Shown: positions 34,845-42,955 of the stretch, piece by piece
How the letters are laid out: every line of letters starts with the position of its first letter
Numbering within the stretch: the stretch's first letter is position 1
Assembly: GCF_000308815.1 (NCBI RefSeq)
Contig: NZ_BAFX01000195.1
Location: 1-45,266, forward strand
DNA length: 45,266 nucleotides
Direction of reading: 5' to 3'
From: Nocardia concava NBRC 100430
Lineage (GTDB): Bacteria; Actinomycetota; Actinomycetes; Mycobacteriales; Mycobacteriaceae
Notes under the pieces: generated by a model
The model's database searches: none
What the model saw: only the letters and a program-made list of their open reading frames with translations
What the model was told of the DNA's origin: nothing
Translations under genes and position numbers: made by a program

Positions 34845-35999
34845 ATGGTCGTTCGTCGCAGCTTCGCAGTCGTCGCCCGGCGCGCCGCGCTGGCAGCGGG
34901 TGCCGTGGGTGCGTGTGCCGCGTTGACGGCGACGGCCGTTCCTGCCACGGCGGACAGTGCCGATCTCGGTCGGATCGGCGGAATCGAATTGCTGGACAGC
35001 GCATGGTCTTTCGACAAGGCGGCGGTATCGCTCGGCCTCACCTATTCGACCACCGATCAGCGTGGTAATCAGGCCCGCGCCACCGCCGGCCTGTACCTGC
35101 CGGCGGGTCTGCCGCCCGCCGGTGGCTGGCCGCTGGTCGTGTGGGCGCACGGCACCATCGGCATCGGCAATGATTGCGCGCCGTCGCACCGCCCGCAGTC
35201 GGAGCGGAATCGCAACTACTTCAACCAGATTCTCGACAATGGTTATGCCGTCCTGGCTCCCGACTATCAGGGCCTCGGCACCGGCGGCAACTTCAGCTAC
35301 TACAACACGGCCGTCGAGAGCCGCTCCCTACTCGACGCCGTCACCGCCGCCCGCGGGCTCCCGGTTCCGCTGACCGGCCACTATGTGCTGGTCGGCCAGT
35401 CCGAGGGCGCGCACGCCGTCATGAGCGCCGCCGCGCTCTACGCCCAGAACCCCAGGTACGCACCGGGACTCAATGGCGTGATCGCCACCGGCCTGCGCAC
35501 CAACCCCGCCAAGAGCCTGCGCGAGATGTTCCGCAGCAGTTCGACCGGCTCCGACAACCAGGTCGGCTACGCGGGTTACTACCTGGCGGCGATGGAGGAA
35601 CTGAATCCGGGGAGCGTGGCCCCCTATCTCTCCGAATTCGGCAGGGAGTACGTGGAAAAGGCTGCCACCGAATGTCTTTCGGACCTGGTCGCCGAGGCGC
35701 ACGGCCGCCGTCCGGCCGCCCTGGTGGCCGATCCGGACCGGCCCACGCCGACCTTCGAATCGGATATCAAAGCCCTTGTCTCCTACCAGGAGAAGGTCCC
35801 CGCCGACCTCATGATCGGCTACGGCACGGCCGATATCGACGTCCCTCCGACCGACACTCCCGCCTACGGTCCCGCCCTGCAATCCCGAAACCCGTGGGCG
35901 ACGGTGACCGTCAACGCCTACCCCGGCAAGGACCACAGCGGCGCGTTCCTGGCCTCACTGCCCGACGCCCTCGACTTCCTCCACACCCACCTGCCCTAG
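34845..35999 (+). CDS. Secreted lipase, LIP family
   Basis: A 384-residue exported lipase of the secretory LIP family (Candida lipase-like, common in Nocardia and Mycobacterium). The signal peptide runs to about residue 37 (ending TAVPATA-D). The elbow GQSEG carries S186, WAHGTIG forms the oxyanion region, PDYQGLGTGG matches the family, and KDHSG near the end supplies the His. It probably hydrolyses host or environmental acylglycerols. The ATG at 34845 has a GAAAGGG ribosome binding site about 9 nt upstream. The stop overlaps the convergent channel gene by 4 bases. Confidence 0.88.
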   Translation: MVVRRSFAVVARRAALAAGAVGACAALTATAVPATADSADLGRIGGIELLDSAWSFDKAAVSLGLTYSTTDQRGNQARATAGLYLPAGLPPAGGWPLVVWAHGTIGIGNDCAPSHRPQSERNRNYFNQILDNGYAVLAPDYQGLGTGGNFSYYNTAVESRSLLDAVTAARGLPVPLTGHYVLVGQSEGAHAVMSAAALYAQNPRYAPGLNGVIATGLRTNPAKSLREMFRSSSTGSDNQVGYAGYYLAAMEELNPGSVAPYLSEFGREYVEKAATECLSDLVAEAHGRRPAALVADPDRPTPTFESDIKALVSYQEKVPADLMIGYGTADIDVPPTDTPAYGPALQSRNPWATVTVNAYPGKDHSGAFLASLPDALDFLHTHLP

Positions 36000-36655
36000 A
36001 ACCGGTTGAGCGGACGAATCTGCGGCGACACAGCGGAATTGATCTGCAAGGCGATAATCAGCCCGATACTCAGATAGGTGCTGAGCGGGCACAGCGCCAC
36101 GGCCACCGCGTACAGCACCTGAACCACCACGATCCGATTGCGAATGGCCGCAATATCTTCCGGCGTCGTCGTATCCGCCCAGAGTTCGGCCCGCCCCGCG
36201 TAACGCAGCCCCGCGAGCTGTGCCAGACCGAGATACAGCAGATCCACCCAGTACACCAGCAACGCCAACCGCGACTGCGGGAATGCCGCCAGCAGTGCGG
36301 TCGCGAACGGCACCATGGCCACGCCGAACAGGAACATCAGGTGGATCCACGCCAGTGACCGATCCGCGCGGGCCAGCAGGTTCAACTGCGTCTGCTGCCC
36401 GATCCAGAACATGCCCAGGGTGAGGAATCCCAGGAAGCAGATGAGGAATTGGGGCCCGACATGGGTGAGGGCATGCCACACCGGCTCCTCGGCCGACACC
36501 GCGCCGTCGGACCACAACAGCCGTTCGTGCCAGGCCTCGGAGGCCGGGACATGCAGCTCCAGCACGAGCAGAGTCATGGCGACGGCGAAAATGCCGTCGC
36601 TCAATGCCGCCAGGCGACCCAGGTCCTGAGCGGCAATGCGGTGATATCGAGCCAT
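35996..36655 (-). CDS. TMEM175-family putative potassium channel (DUF1211)
   Basis: A 219-residue membrane protein with six predicted helices. RLAALSDGIFAVAMTLLVLE at residues 14-33 is the pore-helix signature of bacterial TMEM175 (RxxxFSDG), but Leu replaces the Phe at residue 18. Bacterial members form leaky K+ channels as tetramers. The ATG at 36655 begins just before this helix and the long upstream frame is ignored. It is convergent with the lipase and overlaps it by 4 bases. Confidence 0.85.
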   Translation of the reverse strand: MARYHRIAAQDLGRLAALSDGIFAVAMTLLVLELHVPASEAWHERLLWSDGAVSAEEPVWHALTHVGPQFLICFLGFLTLGMFWIGQQTQLNLLARADRSLAWIHLMFLFGVAMVPFATALLAAFPQSRLALLVYWVDLLYLGLAQLAGLRYAGRAELWADTTTPEDIAAIRNRIVVVQVLYAVAVALCPLSTYLSIGLIIALQINSAVSPQIRPLNRF

Positions 36656-36733
36656 GGGTCGAAACCCTAACCGCGTTGCCGCACAGGCTCTCCCGAGCTG
36701 TCCTCGTCTTTCTCCGCGGATACAGACGTGGGC

Positions 36734-36770
36734 CGGTGTGCCACCGGTTGGTCGGACCGGTGGCACACCG
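36734..36770. terminator. Strong 15-bp hairpin terminator
   Basis: CGGTGTGCCACCGGT and ACCGGTGGCACACCG form a perfect 15-bp stem with a 7-nt loop. It lies 15 bases past the stop of the minus-strand glycine-zipper gene and upstream of the channel gene. No U-tract follows on either strand. Confidence 0.75.
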
Positions 36771-36784
36771 TGGGTTACCGGCTA

Positions 36785-37111
36785 TCAGGGGTTGGGTTGC
36801 CAGCACGCCAGCGGCGGGCCCGGCGGGTAGAGCAACGACCAGCCGATCAGCGCGCCGATGCCCGCGCCGATCGCGGCGCCGGGGAAGGCGCTCAGGGTGC
36901 CGCCGATCACGCCGCCGACTAGGGCCCCGAGAATGGCGTTGCACTGGTGCATCGTCACGTCCGGGTCATCGACGGGCTGGGAGGTGTCGGGGGCCGTGAC
37001 ACTGGGTGCGGGATCCACCTCGAGTGGATCCGCGTTCGCCGTGCCCGCCGCGATCAGGGTGCTGGCCGCGACCGCTAACAATGCAGTTGCTGTCGATCGT
37101 TTGACGCTCAT
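36785..37111 (-). CDS. Secreted glycine-zipper protein
   Basis: A 108-residue exported protein. Residues 1-27 are a signal peptide ending TANA-D. The mature part starts with a Pro/Asp-rich linker (PLEVDPAPSVTAPDTSQPVD) followed by a hydrophobic glycine-zipper region (LGALVGGVIGGTLSAF, AAIGAGIGALIGWSLLYP) that could insert into the outer mycolic membrane or oligomerise. Two Cys are present (HQCNAIL and LACWQPNP). The function is unknown. The ribosome binding site GAAGGAG precedes the ATG at 37111. Confidence 0.75.
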   Translation of the reverse strand: MSVKRSTATALLAVAASTLIAAGTANADPLEVDPAPSVTAPDTSQPVDDPDVTMHQCNAILGALVGGVIGGTLSAFPGAAIGAGIGALIGWSLLYPPGPPLACWQPNP

Positions 37112-37267
37112 CGCTCCTTCTTCCGTGGCTGGTAGAAGTGCTATCGCGAGTGAATGTGCAACCTGTTGGCTAATCCATGCGTACCACCAACGGCGGTGGT
37201 TTACGCCGTTTCGGGAAATTTGTGACCGCTGGGCTATTCGGCCGTGATCGACGAGTCGCGGTGTGTT

Positions 37268-37288
37268 CGAACACCTATACGGTGTTCG
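37268..37288. promoter_or_regulatory. Inverted repeat over the GNAT gene start
   Basis: CGAACACC and GGTGTTCG are perfect 8-bp arms around TATAC, ending one base before the ATG at 37290. Just upstream GTGTTCGAACAC (37263-37274) is a perfect palindrome sharing half-sites. It is probably an operator over a leaderless promoter. It lacks the CGAAC-N4-GTTCG form of a LexA box. Confidence 0.55.
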
Positions 37289-37289
37289 T

Positions 37290-38120
37290 ATGCGGATTGA
37301 GATCACCAGCGACCCGGTCGAGTTCCGCGCCCGGGTGGCCGGCTTCCTGGAGCGGGATCCCTTGCGGCACACCGTGATGTGCACGGTCGTGGAGAACGAG
37401 ATCACCGGTCTCACGGTCACTGAGGAACTCTCGTATTTCGCATCGGTGCACGAGGGTGACGAGGTGATCGGTGTCGCCATGCGCACGGCCGGGCGTGGGG
37501 TGTGGCTGGGCGAGGTGCCCGAGCGCGCCATCCCGGAGCTGGTCGAGCGCTTCGCCGAGCTGCTGCCCGAAATCCGCGATGTGGACGGATCCGAATCCGC
37601 CGCCCTCGCCTTCGCGCAGGGCTGGGCCAGGCTGCACGGCACGACCCCGCGTCAGGTGCTGGCGGAAAGGCTCTACCGGCTCGGTGAGCTGCGCATACCG
37701 CGCGCTCCGGGTGCGCCGCGCCGGGCCACCGAGGCCGATCTCGAGCTCTGCGGGCGGTGGGTCGCGGCCATGGCTCGCGAATTGGAGGCTTTCCACCTGG
37801 GCCTGAGCGAATCCGCGCTGCGCGCACGGATCCGGGCGGGCCGCTGGTGGCTGTGGGAGGACGACGGCCGACCGGTGAGCCTGACTGCGCACCAGATCCC
37901 ACTGCGAGGATGGGCCAGGATCGGCCCGGTCTACACGCCGCCCGAGACCCGGGCTCACGGCTACGCGTCCGCTCTGGTCGCGCACGTCGCGCAGGTGATA
38001 CGCGACCTGGGCGCCGATGTCTGCCTCTACACCGAGCTCGGCAATCCGACCTCGAACAAGATCTACCAGGCGATCGGCTTCGAGCCCGTCCTCGACCAAA
38101 TCATGTACGCCTTCGACTGA
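37290..38120 (+). CDS. GNAT-family N-acetyltransferase
   Basis: A 276-residue acetyltransferase. The catalytic GNAT domain is in the C-terminal half: RIGPVYTPPETRAHGYASAL is the acetyl-CoA-binding motif A (RxxGY variant), and LYTELGNPTSNKIYQAIGFE is motif B. The N-terminal half (about residues 1-130) is probably a second, degenerate GNAT-like domain. The substrate is unknown. The ATG at 37290 lies directly after an inverted repeat, which implies a leaderless mRNA. An esterase gene follows 25 bases downstream. Confidence 0.85.
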   Translation: MRIEITSDPVEFRARVAGFLERDPLRHTVMCTVVENEITGLTVTEELSYFASVHEGDEVIGVAMRTAGRGVWLGEVPERAIPELVERFAELLPEIRDVDGSESAALAFAQGWARLHGTTPRQVLAERLYRLGELRIPRAPGAPRRATEADLELCGRWVAAMARELEAFHLGLSESALRARIRAGRWWLWEDDGRPVSLTAHQIPLRGWARIGPVYTPPETRAHGYASALVAHVAQVIRDLGADVCLYTELGNPTSNKIYQAIGFEPVLDQIMYAFD

Positions 38121-38145
38121 TTCACGACCCCGAGGAGGAACCATC

Positions 38146-39024
38146 GTGCCCGCCGACCTGGTCGAAGTGGAATTGACGATCGACGGCCTGCGCCGGAGGT
38201 TCAGTGTGCGACCGCCGAACCGCGCGAACGCGCCGATCGTGCTGGTACTGCACGGCAATCAGAGCGGCATGGCCGAACCACCGGCCGAGCCGCTGATGTA
38301 CGAATGGACCAGTTTCGCGCGGCACGCCGACGAATGGGGGATCGGCGTCGTATACCCGCAGGGGTGGGGCGGCTGCTGGGCGGACGGGAGAGGCGTGACC
38401 GATGCGGACGCGGCGGGAGTGGACGATGTCGCATTCCTGTCCGCCGTGATCGATTGGTGCGCGGCGCGATTCGACACCCCGGGCGATCGGGCCGTCGTGG
38501 CCGGAATCTCCAACGGCGCGTTCATGTCCCACCGGCTGGCGGTGGCGGCGGGCGATCGGGTGGCGGTCTTCGCGGCCGTTGCCGGCGGGTTCCCGGACGC
38601 GCTGGCCGGGATCACGCCCGGGTACGCGGTGTCGGCGCTGCTCATGAACGGTGACGCGGATCCGGCCGTGCCCATCACCGGCGGCTTCTCGCGCCGTCGC
38701 GGCCCGGACGGCGAATTGCGCGGTGGCACCTGGGGTTTGACGGAGTCCGCCAGGCATTGGCGCGGTATCGACGGGTGCGCCGGGCCGGGCGAGACGATCA
38801 CGACCGAGGGATCCAGCCGCACCACCGCCGCCCAGGGCGTGGGCGGCACCGCGGTCATGGAATGGACGGTGTTCGGCGGCGGCCACACCTGGCCGGGTAC
38901 ACCCGTCCCCGAACGCTGGGCCGGGACGCCGGGTTCGGCCGTCTCGCTGGAATTCGATGCCGCCGAGGAGATCTGGCGGTTCGCGGAGCCGCTGCTCATT
39001 CCGGCGGAAGCCCGCAAACTCTGA
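38146..39024 (+). CDS. PHB-depolymerase/LpqC-type esterase
   Basis: A 292-residue esterase of the polyhydroxybutyrate depolymerase (LpqC-like) family. LVLHGNQSG is the oxyanion block, GISNG carries the nucleophile S122, NGDADPAVP the Asp, and GGGHTWPG the catalytic H247. YPQGWGGCWADG is a family marker. No signal peptide is seen, so it acts in the cytoplasm or on cytoplasmic esters rather than on extracellular polymer. The GTG at 38146 has GAGGAGGA 6 nt upstream. It lies between the GNAT and PEBP genes on the same strand, with gaps under 30 bases, so the three form an operon. Confidence 0.85.
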   Translation: MPADLVEVELTIDGLRRRFSVRPPNRANAPIVLVLHGNQSGMAEPPAEPLMYEWTSFARHADEWGIGVVYPQGWGGCWADGRGVTDADAAGVDDVAFLSAVIDWCAARFDTPGDRAVVAGISNGAFMSHRLAVAAGDRVAVFAAVAGGFPDALAGITPGYAVSALLMNGDADPAVPITGGFSRRRGPDGELRGGTWGLTESARHWRGIDGCAGPGETITTEGSSRTTAAQGVGGTAVMEWTVFGGGHTWPGTPVPERWAGTPGSAVSLEFDAAEEIWRFAEPLLIPAEARKL

Positions 39025-39051
39025 GAAGAACTACCCGCCAAGGAGAATGGA

Positions 39052-39618
39052 ATGGCACTGATCGGCAGACTGCTGCGGAATCGCCGCGCCGCCGCGGAGG
39101 ATCTGGCCTGGTATCGGCCGAATCTGGGGGAGGGCGGGGTGTTCGAGATGACCAGCGGTGACTTCGAGCACGAGTCGCGGCTGGATATCCGGCATGCCAT
39201 GAAACGGGTTGGTGGGCAGAATGTCTCGCCGGCGCTGGCCTGGTCGGGAGTGCCCGCCGGGACCGCGCAGTTGCTGCTGGTGGTAGAGGATCAGGACGCG
39301 CCGTTCGGTGGACCCTTCGTGCACGCGGTCGCGCTGCTGGAGGCCGGGATCGAGGGATTGCCCAGTGGCGCACTCGCTTCCGCATCCGCGCCCGCCGGTG
39401 TGCGGATCCTGCGGTCGAGCTGGGGTCGCGGGTATATGGGACCGGCCCCGATACCGGGGCATGGGCCGCATCGCTACGTCTTCCAGCTCTTCGCCCTGAC
39501 CGAACCGCTCACCTTGCCCGGCGGCCGCCCGCCCGAATCGGCCAAACCGCGCGAGGTGCTGGCCGCCGCCAAGGCGCACGGCCGGGGTCGCATCGACGGC
39601 TTCTACGAGCGTCCCTGA
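39052..39618 (+). CDS. PEBP-family (YbhB/YbcL) protein
   Basis: A 188-residue phosphatidylethanolamine-binding protein of the bacterial YbhB/YbcL type. VSPALAWSGVP, EDQDAPFGGPFVHAV and GYMGPAPIPGHGPHRYVFQL are the ligand-site blocks. The exact role of bacterial PEBPs is unclear. A ribosome binding site (AAGGAG) precedes the ATG at 39052. It is the last gene of the GNAT-esterase-PEBP operon and is followed by a terminator. Confidence 0.9.
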   Translation: MALIGRLLRNRRAAAEDLAWYRPNLGEGGVFEMTSGDFEHESRLDIRHAMKRVGGQNVSPALAWSGVPAGTAQLLLVVEDQDAPFGGPFVHAVALLEAGIEGLPSGALASASAPAGVRILRSSWGRGYMGPAPIPGHGPHRYVFQLFALTEPLTLPGGRPPESAKPREVLAAAKAHGRGRIDGFYERP

Positions 39619-39634
39619 GCTCGGAAATGACGAA

Positions 39635-39662
39635 GAGCCGCCGGCGAAAGCGCCTGCGGCTC
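39635..39662 (+). terminator. Rho-independent terminator after the PEBP gene
   Basis: GAGCCGC/GCGGCTC outer arms and GGCG/CGCC inner arms, with one mismatch between them and an AAAG loop, are followed by AGAGTTTT. It separates the PEBP operon from the convergent membrane protein gene. Confidence 0.85.
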
Positions 39663-39683
39663 AGAGTTTTCTGTAGACGATCA

Positions 39684-40469
39684 TCAGTTGGCATTGACCG
39701 GCAGCGACAGCACCACCTCCTGTTCGTTCCCGGGCAGGTAGTGCACGCCCACCACCCGGCCGACCTGGACCAGCGAGACCGCGGCCGGGGGCAGGAACTT
39801 CTCGGTCCGCGCCTCGAAGGTGCTGCCGTCGGGGCGGGTAACCACCAGGACCAGATCCAGGCGCGAGTAGCCGTCGCGGATCTCGCCGGGCACGCTCAGC
39901 GAGCGCACCACCGCCTGGGCCGCGACGCCGCGCCGGGCGATCTCGATCTTGGCGGGAGTGGTGAAGCCCTTGCGAATCATGGCCGCGTTCATGGCATCCT
40001 GCGCCGCCGAGGTGTCGCCGGACAGATCCACCTCGACCTTGTCCAGGTTGTCGGGCAGGTAGCGGACCGGCAGCACCACGCCGGGGCGCAGCAGTGCCAG
40101 CTGGGTGAGCGGCACGATCATCTTGGCGTGCGAGGGGAACACCTTGCCGTCGGAGCCCTCGACCCGGAAGTCGATGCGCACCTGCGGCTGTTCGTTGAGG
40201 TAGACGCCGGTCTGGCGGACACCCTCCACGGTGCCCAGGCCCACCAGGCCGTTGCGGAACTGCGAGCTGTTGTTGCCGGTGAAGGCCGACATGATGCCGT
40301 CGCCGGTGAAGGCGAAGGCGATGGGGATGACGGTCAGGGCGATGATCGGCAGCGCCATCTGCGGGCCGACCCAGCCGAAGACATCGTCGGAGGTGAGGCC
40401 GTGCCAGAGGTAGTAGCCGATGGCCAGGATGCCGAAAACGATGGCGGCGAGGCGGATCTGGTTCTTCAT
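39684..40469 (-). CDS. Membrane protein with duplicated beta-domain
   Basis: A 261-residue protein. Two N-terminal membrane helices (about residues 5-20 and 36-54) are followed by two similar domains of about 70 residues. Each has a strand pattern ending in a VxYLP-type motif (PVRYLPDN and GVHYLPGN) and a Pro-rich turn before it. They resemble small OB-like domains found in actinobacterial membrane proteins, but no function is known. The ATG at 40469 (MKNQIRLAAIVFG) has GGAAAG upstream. It is transcribed in the same direction as the lipoprotein gene upstream but is separated from it by two hairpins. Confidence 0.75.
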   Translation of the reverse strand: MKNQIRLAAIVFGILAIGYYLWHGLTSDDVFGWVGPQMALPIIALTVIPIAFAFTGDGIMSAFTGNNSSQFRNGLVGLGTVEGVRQTGVYLNEQPQVRIDFRVEGSDGKVFPSHAKMIVPLTQLALLRPGVVLPVRYLPDNLDKVEVDLSGDTSAAQDAMNAAMIRKGFTTPAKIEIARRGVAAQAVVRSLSVPGEIRDGYSRLDLVLVVTRPDGSTFEARTEKFLPPAAVSLVQVGRVVGVHYLPGNEQEVVLSLPVNAN

Positions 40470-40511
40470 GTGCTTTCCGGTTCGGAGATGTGAATGGACG
40501 TGAGGGATAGA

Positions 40512-40566
40512 CCCGCTCATGCCCGATGGCACGAGCGGGGTGTAGCGGAGCCCCGGCGTCCGGGGC
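40512..40566 (-). terminator. Tandem hairpins after the lipoprotein gene
   Basis: Hairpin 1 (40512-40539) has CCCGCTC/GAGCGGG and TGCC/GGCA arms with a CGAT loop and one mismatch. Hairpin 2 (40550-40566) has GCCCCGG/CCGGGGC arms with a 3-nt loop. Both lie downstream of the lipoprotein stop on the minus strand and could end or weaken transcription into the membrane protein gene. Confidence 0.65.
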
Positions 40567-40593
40567 GGATTGCCGCGGCCTTGCCGGGTCGGA

Positions 40594-41163
40594 CTAGCCG
40601 CCGACGACGGTGCTGCAGGCGAAGACGATCTCGAACTTCTCGGTCTTGGGCCCGGCCATCGGGTTGGACATGTCCACACCGCCGACGCCCTCACCGGTGA
40701 CGGTGTAGGTGTTGCCGCTCTTGGTCACCTTCGCCGAACCACCCGGCATGCCGTTGCCGAAGCCCAGCGCGTACGGCTGGCCGTTGGCGCCGCCCTTGGT
40801 GCCCGCGATGCCGACCGCCTGCACGGTGTCGGTGCCGGTGATGGTGGCGCTCGCGGTGAGGGTGCCGTAGGTGGAGTTGTTCTGATCGGTCAGGGCCAGC
40901 GCCAGGTTGCCGCCCTGCTTCGCGCAGGTGGTATCGAACTTGCCGGTCAGGGCCTTGCCGTCGACCGAGGCCGAGGAGCTGCCGCCGGCGGGGGCATTGC
41001 CCGGTGCGGAGGTCTCGGGACCGGCCGGGGCGGCGTTGGTGGCCTTGGTGGTGGTCGTGGAGTTGGAGTCGCTGGAGTTGCTGCTGCATCCGGTGACCAG
41101 CAGGGCGGCCGCGGCGGTGGCGGCGAAGACGGCGGTGGTCAGGCGGATCGGCTTGCTGTTCAT
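40594..41163 (-). CDS. LpqH-type lipoprotein
   Basis: A 189-residue lipoprotein. The signal peptide ends in the lipobox LLVTGC, with the Cys at about residue 26 as lipidation site, followed by a Ser/Thr/Ala/Pro-rich linker (about residues 27-68). The C-terminal domain resembles the mycobacterial 19-kDa antigen LpqH: a Cys in KFDTTCAKQGG, strands such as TASATITGTDTVQAVGIAG, and a closing FEIVFACS with the second Cys. LpqH proteins are surface-anchored glycolipoproteins of unclear function. The ATG at 41163 is chosen as the start of the signal peptide. Confidence 0.82.
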   Translation of the reverse strand: MNSKPIRLTTAVFAATAAAALLVTGCSSNSSDSNSTTTTKATNAAPAGPETSAPGNAPAGGSSSASVDGKALTGKFDTTCAKQGGNLALALTDQNNSTYGTLTASATITGTDTVQAVGIAGTKGGANGQPYALGFGNGMPGGSAKVTKSGNTYTVTGEGVGGVDMSNPMAGPKTEKFEIVFACSTVVGG

Positions 41164-41293
41164 GGTCTTTCCTCGTTCTCGTGAAGCTGGCTCCGTGGTG
41201 GAACCGATGCCAGAACCGTAGGAATCGATACCGCCCCTACCGATCCCAACTTCCGGGTCGCGCTGGCCCCCGAAACCGGGATAACCTGGGCGA

Positions 41294-42955
41294 ATGCGAC
41301 GACCGCGGGCCATGGTGCTGGATGAGGTGTGGCGCCGCCTCGACGGTGTCGAACCCTTGAGCGGCCCACACGGCGGGCCGCTGCGGCGCACCGTCAAGCT
41401 GGTCCTGGATCCGCTGGTCATCCGACCGGTCCAGCACCCGGCCTGCGCGGGCGCCATGCTCTCCGCCGACGGCGCGGTGTTGCTGGCCGCCCGTGTACAC
41501 GCCGCAGCCGACGTCCTGCGCGCCACCGCCGCCTGGTTCACCTTGCTCAAACAGACCCGGCGCGGACTGCGCATCACCGAGGGCAATGCCCAGGACCTCT
41601 ACTTCCAGCGCTGCTTCGAACTCGCCACCATGCACGGCCTGCCCGACCCGGTCCGCGACCGCGCCACCGCCGAAGCCGCCCTCCGCGAAATCCACGGCCT
41701 CACCGCCGGTCGCACCACGCAGGCCCTGAAGGAATACCTGTCCGACCCGGCCCGCATCGCCGACCTCACCGACCTGATCCACACCGCCTGGCGCCGCCGA
41801 CCCCTGACGGACGTCCCCGACCACTCCGAGGCCCTCTCCGAACTTCTGGAAGCCTGCGCCGCAACCAGATTCGACGACGCAGATGCCACCGCCGACCTGG
41901 ACGAGGCGATCGCCGCATCCCTGGGCACCCACACCGGAATTCGACTTTGGCGCAACGACATCGCCCAGGAACTGGGCCTGACCCTCCATGACCTCCCGCA
42001 ACCGCCCCGGGTGGGCGAATCCGCCTCCACCGCCACCCTCGGCCTCCCCTTCGACCGCACCATCCACGAGCGCATCTTCACCGTCCTGCAAGCCTCCAGC
42101 GAACGCGCCGACCTGCCGCCGATACCCGAACTGGTCGACGCCGAAATCGCCCGCTCCTGCGCCCCGTGGGCACTGCTGGACGAGTCCCTGCGCCTGGCCG
42201 CGGCCGCCGGAGCCGCCCTCGCGGTCACCTTGCGTCCGCTGGGCGGCCCGTCGCCCCGCGACAGTGCTGTCACCGCGGCGACAAACCTCGGCGATCGCAC
42301 GGCTACAGGTGATCGGCCACTCGCGCTGACCGGCACGGCCGCAGGACTGCTGGGAGCCGCGGTCGGCCTCACCGGTACCGCCGCCGGGCTGCTGGGCACG
42401 GTGGCCGGCTTGGCGGGCCCGGCCACCGCCACCGCCGCGGTGGTCGGTGCGGTTGTCGGATCAACCAGCGCTGCAACCGGTTTGGCGGAGACGCCGCAGC
42501 CCCGGCCAGGCGCCGACGGGCTGCGCGCGAACGGTCGGAGCCAGGAAGTCGGCGGTGTCGGCGCGGTCGCGGGTGCGACGGCGGGTACCGGTGGTGCGCC
42601 GGCCTCCGAGGCTGACGGAGGGGCGGCCGCGCGGTTGATCAACTCGCGCTGGGCGCGGGAGGCGTATGTGTTGCAGGCGCGGCGGATGATGGTTCGGGAG
42701 GATGCTGTCGATGGGCCGCTCGGGGCGGTGGCGGCGGATTTGCGGGTGCCTTGGCGGCCGTATTTGCGGAGGTTGTGGGCGCGGTTGCATGGGCGGGATG
42801 TGCGGGAGTTCTCGGTGTATGCCGCGGATGAGCTCTGGGATCTGCTCGATGGTGTGGCGCGGTCGGTGATTTTGGACCACCGGATGCGAGTGAAGCGGGC
42901 GTTGGCCGCGAGTGCGGCGGTCGAGTCCGATGATCGGGAATCGAGGGCGGGATGA
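41294..42955 (+). CDS. Unknown protein, first gene of a three-gene operon
   Basis: A 553-residue protein with no recognised family. Residues 1-310 look like a helical soluble domain (MVLDEVWRRLDG, GGPLRRTVKLVLDPLVIRPV, AWFTLLKQTRRGLRI). Residues about 320-440 are low-complexity Ala/Gly/Thr-rich with a repeat LTGTAAGLLG at 345-354 and 359-368, which could be a hydrophobic membrane-active or flexible segment. The C-terminus is basic/helical (REAYVLQARRMMVREDA). The start may be at the ATG at 41294 or 41312. The next gene overlaps by 4 bases. Confidence 0.7.
   Translation: MRRPRAMVLDEVWRRLDGVEPLSGPHGGPLRRTVKLVLDPLVIRPVQHPACAGAMLSADGAVLLAARVHAAADVLRATAAWFTLLKQTRRGLRITEGNAQDLYFQRCFELATMHGLPDPVRDRATAEAALREIHGLTAGRTTQALKEYLSDPARIADLTDLIHTAWRRRPLTDVPDHSEALSELLEACAATRFDDADATADLDEAIAASLGTHTGIRLWRNDIAQELGLTLHDLPQPPRVGESASTATLGLPFDRTIHERIFTVLQASSERADLPPIPELVDAEIARSCAPWALLDESLRLAAAAGAALAVTLRPLGGPSPRDSAVTAATNLGDRTATGDRPLALTGTAAGLLGAAVGLTGTAAGLLGTVAGLAGPATATAAVVGAVVGSTSAATGLAETPQPRPGADGLRANGRSQEVGGVGAVAGATAGTGGAPASEADGGAAARLINSRWAREAYVLQARRMMVREDAVDGPLGAVAADLRVPWRPYLRRLWARLHGRDVREFSVYAADELWDLLDGVARSVILDHRMRVKRALAASAAVESDDRESRAG

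Noticed and set aside
37179..37206. Hairpin with ACCACC/GGTGGT and GCGT/ACGC arms between two genes
   Set aside because: Not linked to a stop codon or a promoter; it may be chance in GC-rich DNA.
37263..37288. Possible LexA (SOS) box before the GNAT gene
   Set aside because: The mycobacterial SOS box has CGAAC and GTTCG four bases apart; here the arms are separated by 11 bases.
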